A DNA stretch of 64,000 nucleotides, taken from NCBI GenBank assembly GCA_004298015.1, contig SCSE01000045.1, positions 62,001 to 126,000 on the forward strand, written 5' to 3'. Positions 8,965 through 16,707 of this stretch are shown here, in pieces. Below the pieces are notes generated by a model that saw only the letters and a list, made by a program, of their open reading frames with translations, made no database searches and had not been told where the DNA came from. This DNA is from Rhodanobacter sp. (GTDB lineage Bacteria > Pseudomonadota > Gammaproteobacteria > Xanthomonadales > Rhodanobacteraceae). The translations under genes and the position numbers were made by a program. The stretch's first letter is position 1. Each line of letters starts with the position of its first letter.

Positions 8965-9825
8965 TCAGGCGGGCTCGCCCCGATGTGCAGCCCGTGCCGC
9001 ACGGGCGAAACGCGCGCCACGGTTCAACGCAATGCGCAAACCCAGCGGGATCGACTCCCACGGCAGTCGCTCGAGCATGTTGCGCGCAGTGAGGCCCAGC
9101 TCGGTATCGCCGGTGAGTACCAGGCGACGCTGGAAGAACAGCGTATCGGCATCCTCCAGCCTGCCGGCGAGCAACAACAGGTCAGTCGCGCTGCCGCGTA
9201 CGGTGGCTTCGGGTTCACCATCGATCGCGCACAGACGCTGCTCACGCAATTCCAGCATCCAGTGCAGACGCAGGTCACTCACCTCGATGGCAAGACGGTG
9301 CCCGCGCATGAAGTCGAGCGCGCCCTCACGCAATGGCGCAGCGAGCACGCGCGCCATCGCAGCCTCCAGCAAGGTGCGCTGCCAATACGGGGGGAACACA
9401 CGCAGCAGCGGCGCGACCCGCCGTGGTGGCGGCAATAAGCGCAACAGATGAAGAGCGCTGGAGGACCGGGGAGAGGAAGTCGACATGGTGGACACCATTA
9501 TCGTGGCGCCGCCGGTTGCGGCGCCCTGACCCAGGTCAACCGGAAGCCCCTGCTGATGGCAGGCGTCAGCGATGACAAGATCCAGCATCTGCATCGCTGT
9601 CGATGCCGGCAGATCCAGTCTTGCCGCCAGTCCGAGCGCCCGATCGTGTATCTGCCGCTCGCGCAGCGGATCACGGACGGACAGCCCGACACGCGGCTTG
9701 AGCACCGCCACCGCGCGTACTACCCGGCGACGGGCGGCGAGCAACAAGAGCATGCCGTCATCAATGCGATCGATGACGCCGCGCGCCCGTTTCAATGCGA
9801 GTCGCTCAAGTACGATGGGCGGCAT
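8965..9825 (-). CDS. ubiT: Chorismate mutase (AroQ)-UbiT fusion protein
   Basis: One uninterrupted frame of 286 residues joins two families. Residues about 7-93 are an AroQ chorismate mutase with every E. coli catalytic position retained at a constant offset of +4: Arg15, Arg32, Lys43, Asp52, Arg55, Glu56 and Gln92. Residues about 114-286 are an SCP2-type lipid-binding UbiT with the diagnostic DADTLFFQRRLVLTGDTELG. The start ATG 9825 has a GAGG ribosome site. The UbiT half from Met114 is 173 residues, the size of E. coli UbiT, and is preceded by an internal FNR-like site. A separate shorter UbiT product is therefore possible. UbiT works with UbiUV in O2-independent ubiquinone synthesis. Confidence 0.9.
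   Translation of the reverse strand: MPPIVLERLALKRARGVIDRIDDGMLLLLAARRRVVRAVAVLKPRVGLSVRDPLRERQIHDRALGLAARLDLPASTAMQMLDLVIADACHQQGLPVDLGQGAATGGATIMVSTMSTSSPRSSSALHLLRLLPPPRRVAPLLRVFPPYWQRTLLEAAMARVLAAPLREGALDFMRGHRLAIEVSDLRLHWMLELREQRLCAIDGEPEATVRGSATDLLLLAGRLEDADTLFFQRRLVLTGDTELGLTARNMLERLPWESIPLGLRIALNRGARFARAARAAHRGEPA
9496..9539 (-). promoter_or_regulatory. Putative internal FNR-dependent promoter for UbiT
   Basis: The FNR-like sequence at 9526-9539 (minus strand TTGAC-CTGG-GTCAG) lies inside the fusion gene and encodes residues 96-100 of the linker. It is followed by the good -10 hexamer GATAAT at 9502-9497. This puts the transcript start at about 9490 with the site centred near -42, and the UbiT ATG at 9486 only about 4 nt downstream. 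No Shine-Dalgarno is visible, so the product would come from a nearly leaderless mRNA. Confidence 0.55.
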
Positions 9826-10030
9826 GATTCCTCTCCACGGATCCGGTGCTGTCCAATGTCGCCGCCGGGCCAGCAGAAGACGTGGGGCTGTCAGACCGCC
9901 CGCTTTCCACTCGGGACAAACGGGGGTTGATGGGCCAAGACTGCCTCCGTCACAAACACGACACGGCAAGACGGACTGTTCTGAAACACTTTTACCTGCG
10001 CCATCGCAACACACCGGACGCGTCGATGTC

Positions 10031-10044
10031 CTGACCTGGGTCAA
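10031..10044 (-). promoter_or_regulatory. FNR/Dnr-like site between norB and cm-ubiT
   Basis: The site CTGAC-CTGG-GTCAA (7 of 10 half-site bases) lies in the 282-bp gap 9826-10107. Facing the minus strand, a TGCGAT hexamer at 10008-10003 has the right spacing, which would give the cm-ubiT transcript a leader of about 170 nt. On the plus strand there is neither a -10 nor a gene to serve. I see no gene in the rest of the gap. Confidence 0.5.
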
Positions 10045-10107
10045 CTTCCGCCAGCGCAAGCAGTCCGGTGCATGCGCTGGCGGATGCCTGTCAACCCTGT
10101 TGTCCGA

Positions 10108-12441
10108 TCATGCGATCCGGCCATGCCTTTGCGCGATGCTGGCAGCAGCATCCCCTGCAACGACCTGCTTGCGCTGACCCCACAGTTTTGCCATGAAGTC
10201 CCACGCCATCAGCAGCGCTCCGGCGGCGAAAACAACATCACCCGGCAGGCGCATCCACTGCCAGAAGGTCGTCGTGTTGTAGAACTGCATGCTGCGCGCG
10301 TAGGCATAACCGTGGGTGTAGACCGCTTCCAGCTGAGGCCAGCCGATCGGAAAGAAGTTCAGCAGGATCCACATCACCATGCCGATGTTGTAGAGCCAGA
10401 ACGCCCAGGTACCGATCCGGTCGCTCCACGGCCGGTCGCCGTTGAGGTAGCGCAGCACCATGTAGAGCAAGCCGATCGCCAGCAGGCCGAAGGCACCGAA
10501 CAAGGACGTATGCGCATGGTTGAGGGTGAGGAAGGTGCCATGCTCGTAGTAGTTCACCAGCGGGGCATTCAGCGTGCCGCCACCGAACACGCCGGCACCG
10601 ACAAAGTTCCAGAACGCCGCACCGAGGATGTAGAGGTAGGCGAGCTTGTAGGGAAACGCTTTTTTCTGCTTGATATGACGTTGCTGGTCGACGGCTTCCA
10701 GTACCAGCAGGATCAGTGGCAGCACCTCGATGAAGGAGAACATGCTGCCGACACCGACCCACAGTCCGGGTTCGCCAGCCCAGTACAGGTGATGGCCGGT
10801 GCCGAGCACACCGCCGATGACGATGAGTATCCACTCGAACAGCACCGCACGCTCGACCATCTGGCGCGACACCAGACCCAGGGCCATCAGGAAATAACCG
10901 GTCACCGCGGCGGTGAACAGCTCAAAGGCGAGCTCCACCCACAGGTGGACCACCCACCAGCGCCAGAAGTCGGTAATCGAGAACGAGGGGTTGGGCGAGG
11001 CCAGCGGAATCATCCCGAACACGTAGAACAAGGCAACCGTCAAGGTGCTGATCCACAGCAGGTGTTCGATACGAAACGCACCGCTGATGGAGCCACCGCT
11101 TTGCCGGTAAAGCGCGCGCAGCGTGGGCAAAAACGCGCGCAGCAATACCAGGCACCATACCGCCAGACCGACAAAGAACAGGATCTGCCAGAAGCGCCCG
11201 AGTTCCAGGTAGGACAAACCCTGATTTCCAAACCAGAACCAGTGCTTGCCGACCAGGCCCATGATGCCGAGATAATCCCCGATCAGCGCGCCGGCCACGA
11301 TGACCACCAGTACCCAGAAGATCAGATTGACCAGGCCACGCTGCCCGGAGGGTTCACGCTTGCCGATGATCGGTGCCAGGAACAACCCGGCGCCAATCCA
11401 GCTCACGCCAATCCAGACGATCGCGGCCTGCAGATGCACGCTGCGCAGGAACGCGAACGGTAGCCACTTGCCGACATCGATCCCGTAGAAGCTGACGCGA
11501 TCGGTGTAGTAGTGCGCCATGATCGAGCCAGCCAGGATCTGCACCAGCAGCACCCCGGCCACCACCAGGATGTATTTCCACAAGGCTTTCTGGCTGGGCG
11601 TCGGGGTCAGAAAGCCCTGCAGAATCGGTTCGAAGGTTTCGTTGGGGGCCGCTGGCTCGATCCATAGCCGGAAGATCACCAGCACCGCGCCGATGGCGAA
11701 GAACACCATCGCGAAGGACGCCCAGGTCCACACGAAAGTGGCTCCGGTGGGCGCATTTCCGACCAGCGGTTCGGCCGGCCAGTTGCTGGTCCACGAATAG
11801 TTCTTGCCGGGACGACGCGCTACCGTGGTCAGCGACGAATAGAGCAGGAAATCCGCGGTTCGGCCGGCACTGACCTGGTCCAGACTGCGCGCACGGCTGT
11901 AGCCCTTGGCGAAGTCGTCCGTCAGTAACGAGGTGGCGATCCGGCCACGCATGCTGACCAGCGCGTCGGCCACCGTATCGGGCAGTTGTACCCGGGCCTG
12001 GCTCAGGTCGATACCCTGCAGCTCCTTCCGCATGGCATGGGTTATACCGAACTGTTGCTCGGCATCGAGCGCGGCGAAAGGCTTGCCATGGCGCAGCTGC
12101 GCCAGATTGTCCTGTACCTTGTGGGCAAGCTGAACCAGATAGGCGGCGGTGTAGTCCTCGCCGAAGTACGAACCCATGCCATACAGACTGCCGTAATCCA
12201 TCAGGTCGGCACGCTGGAATCCTGCCTTGCCGGCCACGATATCGGCACGGCGCATCACGATCTGGCCATGCTGCCCCACCATCTGCTGCGGCAGGGGCGC
12301 CACCTGGTCATAAGTGGTCTTCGTGGCCCACACCATGCCCGCGCCACACAGCACGGCAACTATCAGCAAAATCCAGATCAAGACCTTGCTGGTCCGGTCC
12401 TGTAAACCGGTTGGCCCCGTATAGGGCAACGTCGCATTCAT
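10108..12441 (-). CDS. norB: Quinol-dependent nitric oxide reductase (qNor)
   Basis: A 777-residue single-subunit NO reductase that takes electrons directly from quinol and reduces 2 NO to N2O at the cytoplasmic membrane. The N-terminal part (one membrane helix plus a periplasmic domain with YGSLYGMGSYFGEDY near residue 83) is the NorC-like extension typical of qNor, without a haem c motif. The catalytic core has the metal ligands expected of NorB: HLWVELAFELF near residue 500, GTGHHLYWAG near 550 and NHAHTSLFGAFG near 642. The ribosome site AGGAGA precedes ATG 12441, and an FNR-like site lies at 12505-12518. No norC, norD or norQ gene is adjacent, as expected for qNor. Confidence 0.96.
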   Translation of the reverse strand: MNATLPYTGPTGLQDRTSKVLIWILLIVAVLCGAGMVWATKTTYDQVAPLPQQMVGQHGQIVMRRADIVAGKAGFQRADLMDYGSLYGMGSYFGEDYTAAYLVQLAHKVQDNLAQLRHGKPFAALDAEQQFGITHAMRKELQGIDLSQARVQLPDTVADALVSMRGRIATSLLTDDFAKGYSRARSLDQVSAGRTADFLLYSSLTTVARRPGKNYSWTSNWPAEPLVGNAPTGATFVWTWASFAMVFFAIGAVLVIFRLWIEPAAPNETFEPILQGFLTPTPSQKALWKYILVVAGVLLVQILAGSIMAHYYTDRVSFYGIDVGKWLPFAFLRSVHLQAAIVWIGVSWIGAGLFLAPIIGKREPSGQRGLVNLIFWVLVVIVAGALIGDYLGIMGLVGKHWFWFGNQGLSYLELGRFWQILFFVGLAVWCLVLLRAFLPTLRALYRQSGGSISGAFRIEHLLWISTLTVALFYVFGMIPLASPNPSFSITDFWRWWVVHLWVELAFELFTAAVTGYFLMALGLVSRQMVERAVLFEWILIVIGGVLGTGHHLYWAGEPGLWVGVGSMFSFIEVLPLILLVLEAVDQQRHIKQKKAFPYKLAYLYILGAAFWNFVGAGVFGGGTLNAPLVNYYEHGTFLTLNHAHTSLFGAFGLLAIGLLYMVLRYLNGDRPWSDRIGTWAFWLYNIGMVMWILLNFFPIGWPQLEAVYTHGYAYARSMQFYNTTTFWQWMRLPGDVVFAAGALLMAWDFMAKLWGQRKQVVAGDAAASIAQRHGRIA

Positions 12442-12504
12442 TCCCTGTCTCCTGATGCCATCGATGAAGGACCGCCATGCTGCCGCGAAAGCACCGGCTG
12501 GCGA

Positions 12505-12518
12505 CTGATGTGGATCAG
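12505..12518 (-). promoter_or_regulatory. FNR/Dnr-like site upstream of norB
   Basis: CTGAT-GTGG-ATCAG is symmetrical in its half-sites and matches 8 of 10 consensus bases. It is centred 70.5 bp before the norB ATG, with a CAGCAT -10-like hexamer at 12482-12477. This gives a predicted leader of about 29 nt carrying the AGGAGA ribosome site. Confidence 0.65.
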
Positions 12519-12572
12519 GTGGGGTCGCGACAAACGGTCGCAGGGTGACGCGATAGCGATTCAGCGACCGGC

Positions 12573-12731
12573 CGACTGTCGGTCTTTGACGGTCGAGGCG
12601 AGAATTTGGCTGCGCGGGGGAAGTTTTTCGACGATTCGCCGACTCGTCGCGGTTCTATCGGGCGAGAACCGACGAAAATAGGGGCCGTGCCGACAGATTC
12701 GCCGACCGGCCGATCAAAGTTCGACAGACTC
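12573..12731 (-). repeat. MITE-like dispersed repeat, copy 2
   Basis: About 157 bp. The right end on the minus strand starts TCTGTCGAACTTTGATCGG, and the other end read inward is ACTGTCGGTCTTTGACGG, an imperfect terminal inverted repeat. Internal blocks (CGCGCAGCC, then GCCTCGACC) match the copies at 45.6 and 46.7 kb. This copy overlaps the last codons and the stop of the FNR gene that ends at 12714. It fills the gap between norB and that gene. Confidence 0.7.
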
Positions 12732-13484
12732 CTGGCCGACTTGCCCGGCAAGCGCACGCAATCCATGCGCATCGAGGATCTCCAGCTGCCTTCCCTCGAT
12801 CCGGATCAATCCCTGGTCGCGCATGCGGGTGAACAGCCGACTCACTGTTTCCGACGCCAGTCGAAGGTAATTGCCGATATCGGTGCGCGACATGCCCAGA
12901 TGCAGTGTGCTGCCGGAAAACCCGCCCGCAGCAAAGCGTGCCGACAGGTCGATCAGGAACGCTGCCAGACGTACCTCGGCGGGGTGATCGCCCGCCAGCG
13001 TGGCCGTCATGCCCAGTTCCTTGGACAGCAGCCGAAACAATTGCTGCTGCAATCCGGGCATACGGCCCGCCAGCGCACTGATCGCCGGAAACGAAAATCG
13101 GCAGAAATGCGCTGTTTCCAGCACGATGGCATTGCAGGGGTAGTGGTCCGGGTAGATGCCGTTGAGCCCGATGATCTCGCCAGCCACATAAAATCCCTGC
13201 ACCTGCTCCTGGCCGTCGGTGCCGAAGCTGACTGTCTTGACCATGCCAGCGCGCACCGCATAAATCGCCTTGAACGGATCGCGCGCCCGAAACACGTGCT
13301 CGCCGGCGCGAAACGGGCCGACATGCTCGACCAGTACGTGCAGATCGCGCAGCGCGGACTTGTCATAGCCCGCCTCGTGGCACACCCCGGAAAAGGCACA
13401 CGTGCTGCAGAACCGCACCGTGTCGCCGTCATCGACCATCGGGTCGCGCCGCGGATCGATGAGCATTGGAATTTTGGGGGACAT
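12714..13484 (-). CDS. FNR-type oxygen-sensing regulator (copy 1)
   Basis: CRP/FNR-family regulator of about 256 residues. It has the full set of FNR [4Fe-4S] ligands, Cys26, Cys29 and Cys35 (FCSTCAFSGVC) plus Cys128 (ETAHFCRFSF), so it is an O2 sensor rather than a cluster-less Dnr. The helix-turn-helix SRTDIGNYLRLASETVSRL carries the E-xx-SR recognition pattern that reads TTGAT. The start is uncertain: ATG 13484 is chosen, and a GTG at 13523 would lengthen it. The last codons and stop come from a MITE-like repeat end. It lies between SCO1-nirV-nirK and norB and probably controls both. Confidence 0.9.
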   Translation of the reverse strand: MSPKIPMLIDPRRDPMVDDGDTVRFCSTCAFSGVCHEAGYDKSALRDLHVLVEHVGPFRAGEHVFRARDPFKAIYAVRAGMVKTVSFGTDGQEQVQGFYVAGEIIGLNGIYPDHYPCNAIVLETAHFCRFSFPAISALAGRMPGLQQQLFRLLSKELGMTATLAGDHPAEVRLAAFLIDLSARFAAGGFSGSTLHLGMSRTDIGNYLRLASETVSRLFTRMRDQGLIRIEGRQLEILDAHGLRALAGQVGQESVEL

Positions 13485-13665
13485 GGTATCCGGTGGCGCC
13501 ACATGGGCAGACTCAGGTGCCACACATCATATCAAGACCACCCCGCCCGCAGAGCAGGTTGCGGCACCACGACCGCCACCCCGGGCATCGGACTCATCGA
13601 CATCACATGCGATTGGCGTTGCCGGATGCCTCCAGCAACATGGGCATGCGCGGATGCACATTCGA

Positions 13666-14259
13666 TCAGGGATTTTTCAGTGCCTCGTCTACCGACCGCA
13701 GGAAAGCGGGCGCGGGCCTGCCGGACGCATCCGTCGCCGCCACGATCCGCCCCTGCGCGTCAAGCAGGGATACTCTGACGTTGTGACTGAAACCGCCGCC
13801 GGGCAACTGTCGGTAGGCGATGCCAAGCACCCCTGCCAGCATGCCTTCATCGCCGCGTTCTGTGCGCGCCAGCCGAAATGCCGGAGGCCACACATGGTGT
13901 TCACCCGCCACCTTTCGCAGCATCGCCAGGTCATCGCGCGCCGGGTCGAAGCTAACCAGCAAAACTGAAATCGATTTGCCCGAGCCTGCGGCCACCACAC
14001 GCTGGAGATGCTTCAGGTATTCGATCTCCAATGGACAGGCCATCTGGCACGAACCGTAGAACATGCCTACCAGACGTGGCTTACCGCGCAGGGATGCAAA
14101 GTCGAACAGCTGTCCCTGCTGGTCGCGCAGGGTCAGCATCGGGATCGCGTACACCGAGTCGGCCACCACCCGGGATGACGGCGGCGATGAAGCCACGGCA
14201 ACGAACGAAAGGAGCGCCAGCGCGAAAAGTGTCGTCAGTCTGCGTTGCATCATCATCAT
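13666..14259 (-). CDS. SCO1/SenC-family copper chaperone-like protein
   Basis: A 197-residue secreted thioredoxin-fold protein with an N-terminal signal segment (LTTLFALALLSFVAVA). The copper-binding pattern is intact: GSCQMACPLE (CxxxC) near residue 73 and a later His in GGGFSHNVRV. SCO proteins deliver copper to cuproenzymes. Here the gene overlaps the end of nirV by ATGA and follows nirK, so delivery of copper to nitrite reductase is the likely role (inference). The N-terminus has four consecutive ATG codons after a GAGGAA ribosome site; any of the first three could be used. Confidence 0.88.
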   Translation of the reverse strand: MMMMQRRLTTLFALALLSFVAVASSPPSSRVVADSVYAIPMLTLRDQQGQLFDFASLRGKPRLVGMFYGSCQMACPLEIEYLKHLQRVVAAGSGKSISVLLVSFDPARDDLAMLRKVAGEHHVWPPAFRLARTERGDEGMLAGVLGIAYRQLPGGGFSHNVRVSLLDAQGRIVAATDASGRPAPAFLRSVDEALKNP

Positions 14260-15032
14260 TTCCTCTTCGGTTCCCTGACACATCGAAAGCCGACGCGGGG
14301 CGCCGTGTCGGCCGGCCTGAGCGCACTGAGCGCGGCAACGCGCATCATCAACGCGTACTGATTCTTGTCGGCGAAGGCCAGCGCCGAGCCGCTGCACAGG
14401 GCGAGGTTGGCGACGCTGCCCGGTACTCTGGCATCGGGATTGGGAAACATCGCGGCGTAATCGCCGGTCCATTCCCACAACAGCCGGTTCAGGTCACGCA
14501 CACCGTAGACATTGGCCGGGCGTGTTCCGATCACACCTGGCAGATGCCCGGATGTTCCCTCGATGGCCGACAGCAGATCCTGGTTGCGTACCGGATCACG
14601 TCGGGCGTCGGCCCGCGTGGCATCGGCGGCGCCGACGTACTCCCACTCGTACCAGTTTGGCAATCGCGCCTGCTCGCTGCCGCAGTACGCCCGGGCGGCA
14701 AACCAGCTCACCTGGGTGACCGGCTGGTCGGGCAGGACCGACTCGCCCGGTTCCAGCGGCCGCTGCCATTGGCGCAGATAATTGGCGCCGGCCAGCAGCG
14801 ACGGAACCTGCCCGCGCTGCCATTCCGGATGTTGTCGGACGAAGACCAGGAACTCGGCATTCGTCACTGGCTCGCTGCGCATGGAAAACGCGGCCAGCCG
14901 CAGTTTCGCAGCGTGGCCGGCAATCGCCAGGGCACTCTCGAACTGGCCTGCGGGTATCGGGACATAGTCCGCTGCCTTGCCCGCAAACGGGAGCATCAGC
15001 ATCGGGATGAGGGCGAGCTGGCGTGAGATCAT
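14256..15032 (-). CDS. nirV: NirV-like formylglycine-generating-enzyme-fold protein
   Basis: A 258-residue protein with a signal peptide (MISRQLALIPMLMLPFAGKA) and an FGE-sulfatase fold: VPIPAGQFESALA, SEPVTNAEFLVFVRQHPEWQ, QPVTQVSWFAARAYC, RLPNWYEWEYVGAA and the C-terminal APRVGFRCV. Proteins of this type next to nirK are called NirV. Their exact function is unsettled; a role in copper-site assembly or electron delivery is assumed. It starts 63 bp after nirK and its stop overlaps the SCO1 start. Confidence 0.85.
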   Translation of the reverse strand: MISRQLALIPMLMLPFAGKAADYVPIPAGQFESALAIAGHAAKLRLAAFSMRSEPVTNAEFLVFVRQHPEWQRGQVPSLLAGANYLRQWQRPLEPGESVLPDQPVTQVSWFAARAYCGSEQARLPNWYEWEYVGAADATRADARRDPVRNQDLLSAIEGTSGHLPGVIGTRPANVYGVRDLNRLLWEWTGDYAAMFPNPDARVPGSVANLALCSGSALAFADKNQYALMMRVAALSALRPADTAPRVGFRCVREPKRK

Positions 15033-15095
15033 CGGCGTGTTCCGGCAGGTGCATGCCGTTGGCGATGCCTACCGGCATCGCCAACGGGCGCTCCC

Positions 15096-16556
15096 CTACT
15101 TCGCCGGCCCGGCCGCGCGCACGGCCCTGACCTCGCTCGCGCTGATCGTGCCGCCCTTGTTGTTGAAGTTGTTCAACACGTAGGTCAGTACGTTGGCGAT
15201 CTCGTCGTCGCTGAGTTGTGGCCCGAGTGCAGGCATCACCGACTCGTAACCCGTGCTGTTCACGGTGATCTTCCCGCTGAGCCCATGCAGCACGATGCTG
15301 ATCGCCCGCTTCGGATCGGCGTTGAGGTAGTCGGACATTGCCAGGGGCGGGAACGCGCCCGGCAAGCCCATCGCATTGCCCTGGTGGCAGGCCGAACAGA
15401 TCTGGGTGAAGACGCGCTTGCCATCGGCGGCCTTGTCGCCGACGCTCAACGCCACGCTCTGCTGCACAGGCCGAGCGGTCTTGCTGGCGAACGTGGTGCT
15501 CGGCCCCTTTTCATAGATCGCCGGCTGTAGTGGACCGCTGACACTGATCTGGCCCAGGGCTCCCTTCATGAAGGCGCGGGTGATCGAATGATCGACCAGC
15601 AGCAGGGTGCCCGGCACCGGTGTGCGCAGTTCGACCATGGTCGCGCCGCCGGCGGGAACCAGGGTCGTCTGCACATGGTGGTTGACCAAAGTGCCACCCT
15701 CGACATTGGCATCGTCAAAGATGGCCCCGATGACATGGAAGCTCGAGACCAGGTTGGGGCCGCCGTTGCCGACGAACAGCCGAACCGTGTCGCCCACGCT
15801 GGACTTGAGTGCATGGTCTCCGGTCAGCGAACCTTCGCGGCCATTGAACAGCACGTAGGTTGGCTGCTCGTCCAGCATCTTCTGCATGTCGAATGACTGC
15901 AGACCGGGTTGATGGTAGGAGCCGGTGGTGTAGAAATCGCCCTGCATCACGTAATACTCGTGATCCACCTTCGGCAGACCCTCCGGTGGCTCGACCACGA
16001 TCAGTCCATACATGCCGTTGGCGATGTGCATCGGTACCGGTGCGGTAGCACAGTGGTAGACGAACACGCCTGCGCGCAGCGCCTTGAAGGTGAACACACT
16101 CTCATGCCCCGGCGGGGTGATGGTGGACACGGCGCCACCGCCCGGGCCCATCACTGCGTGCAAGTCGATGTTGTGAGCCATATGTGAATCGGGAGCGTTG
16201 CGCAGATGAAGCTCGACCGTGTCGCCCTCGCGCACACGAATCAGCGGACCAGGCGTGGAGCCATTGAAGGTCCAGAAGTCGTAGCGCACACCGTCGGCGA
16301 TTTCCTTGACGACCTCTCTGGTTTCCATGCGTACGATGACGCGTGCCGGGTAGTTCCGATGGATCGGTGCCGGCACCCCAGGCGGAGGCACCAGCTTTTC
16401 TTCGACAGGCTTCCCCTGCGGTGGCCCGAAATCGCCCGCCAGCACGGCTGTGGCGGGCTTTTTTGCCGGCTCTTTGGCAGCGGCCGATGCTGGCGCATAC
16501 GTGATCCCAACCAGCAGGGCGACCGTAGCCAGCGTGATGGATAGCTGTCGTAACAT
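15096..16556 (-). CDS. nirK: Copper nitrite reductase with C-terminal cytochrome c domain
   Basis: A 486-residue periplasmic enzyme reducing nitrite to NO. It has a Sec-type signal (residues 1-26), a Lys/Ala/Pro-rich segment, then two cupredoxin domains. Copper ligands are visible in [33 protein letters not shown] (type 1 His, Cys, Met) and [12 protein letters not shown]. From about residue 380 a class I cytochrome c domain follows with the haem motif CSACH and a likely axial Met in YESVMPALG, making this a haem-tethered three-domain NirK. An FNR-like site and a 16-bp palindrome lie upstream. Likely operon: nirK-nirV-SCO1. Confidence 0.97.
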   Translation of the reverse strand: MLRQLSITLATVALLVGITYAPASAAAKEPAKKPATAVLAGDFGPPQGKPVEEKLVPPPGVPAPIHRNYPARVIVRMETREVVKEIADGVRYDFWTFNGSTPGPLIRVREGDTVELHLRNAPDSHMAHNIDLHAVMGPGGGAVSTITPPGHESVFTFKALRAGVFVYHCATAPVPMHIANGMYGLIVVEPPEGLPKVDHEYYVMQGDFYTTGSYHQPGLQSFDMQKMLDEQPTYVLFNGREGSLTGDHALKSSVGDTVRLFVGNGGPNLVSSFHVIGAIFDDANVEGGTLVNHHVQTTLVPAGGATMVELRTPVPGTLLLVDHSITRAFMKGALGQISVSGPLQPAIYEKGPSTTFASKTARPVQQSVALSVGDKAADGKRVFTQICSACHQGNAMGLPGAFPPLAMSDYLNADPKRAISIVLHGLSGKITVNSTGYESVMPALGPQLSDDEIANVLTYVLNNFNNKGGTISASEVRAVRAAGPAK

Positions 16557-16578
16557 GATGTTCTCCCTTGGCAGGCCC

Positions 16579-16594
16579 CTTCAGGACCCTGAAG
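16579..16594 (-). repeat. Perfect inverted repeat in nirK leader
   Basis: CTTCAGG-AC-CCTGAAG, 7-bp arms with a 2-bp centre, lies around the predicted nirK transcript start (near 16591) and before the ATG at 16556. It could be a 5' mRNA hairpin or an operator for a second regulator. It does not match the NsrR consensus. Confidence 0.5.
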
Positions 16595-16625
16595 CCAAGA
16601 GTGGTTCGTCGCCGCCGGCGCGAAA

Positions 16626-16639
16626 TTGACCTGGATCAT
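16626..16639 (-). promoter_or_regulatory. FNR/Dnr-like site upstream of nirK
   Basis: TTGAC-CTGG-ATCAT (plus strand) is an 8 of 10 match, centred 76.5 bp before nirK. A CACTCT hexamer at 16603-16598 occupies the -10 position, giving a leader of about 35 nt. Confidence 0.68.
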
Positions 16640-16707
16640 TTCGCCCTGCAATAACTTGCGACTGCGACAGCATGCCATACCCCATGGCGGCCCCGCGGCG
16701 TAGCACC

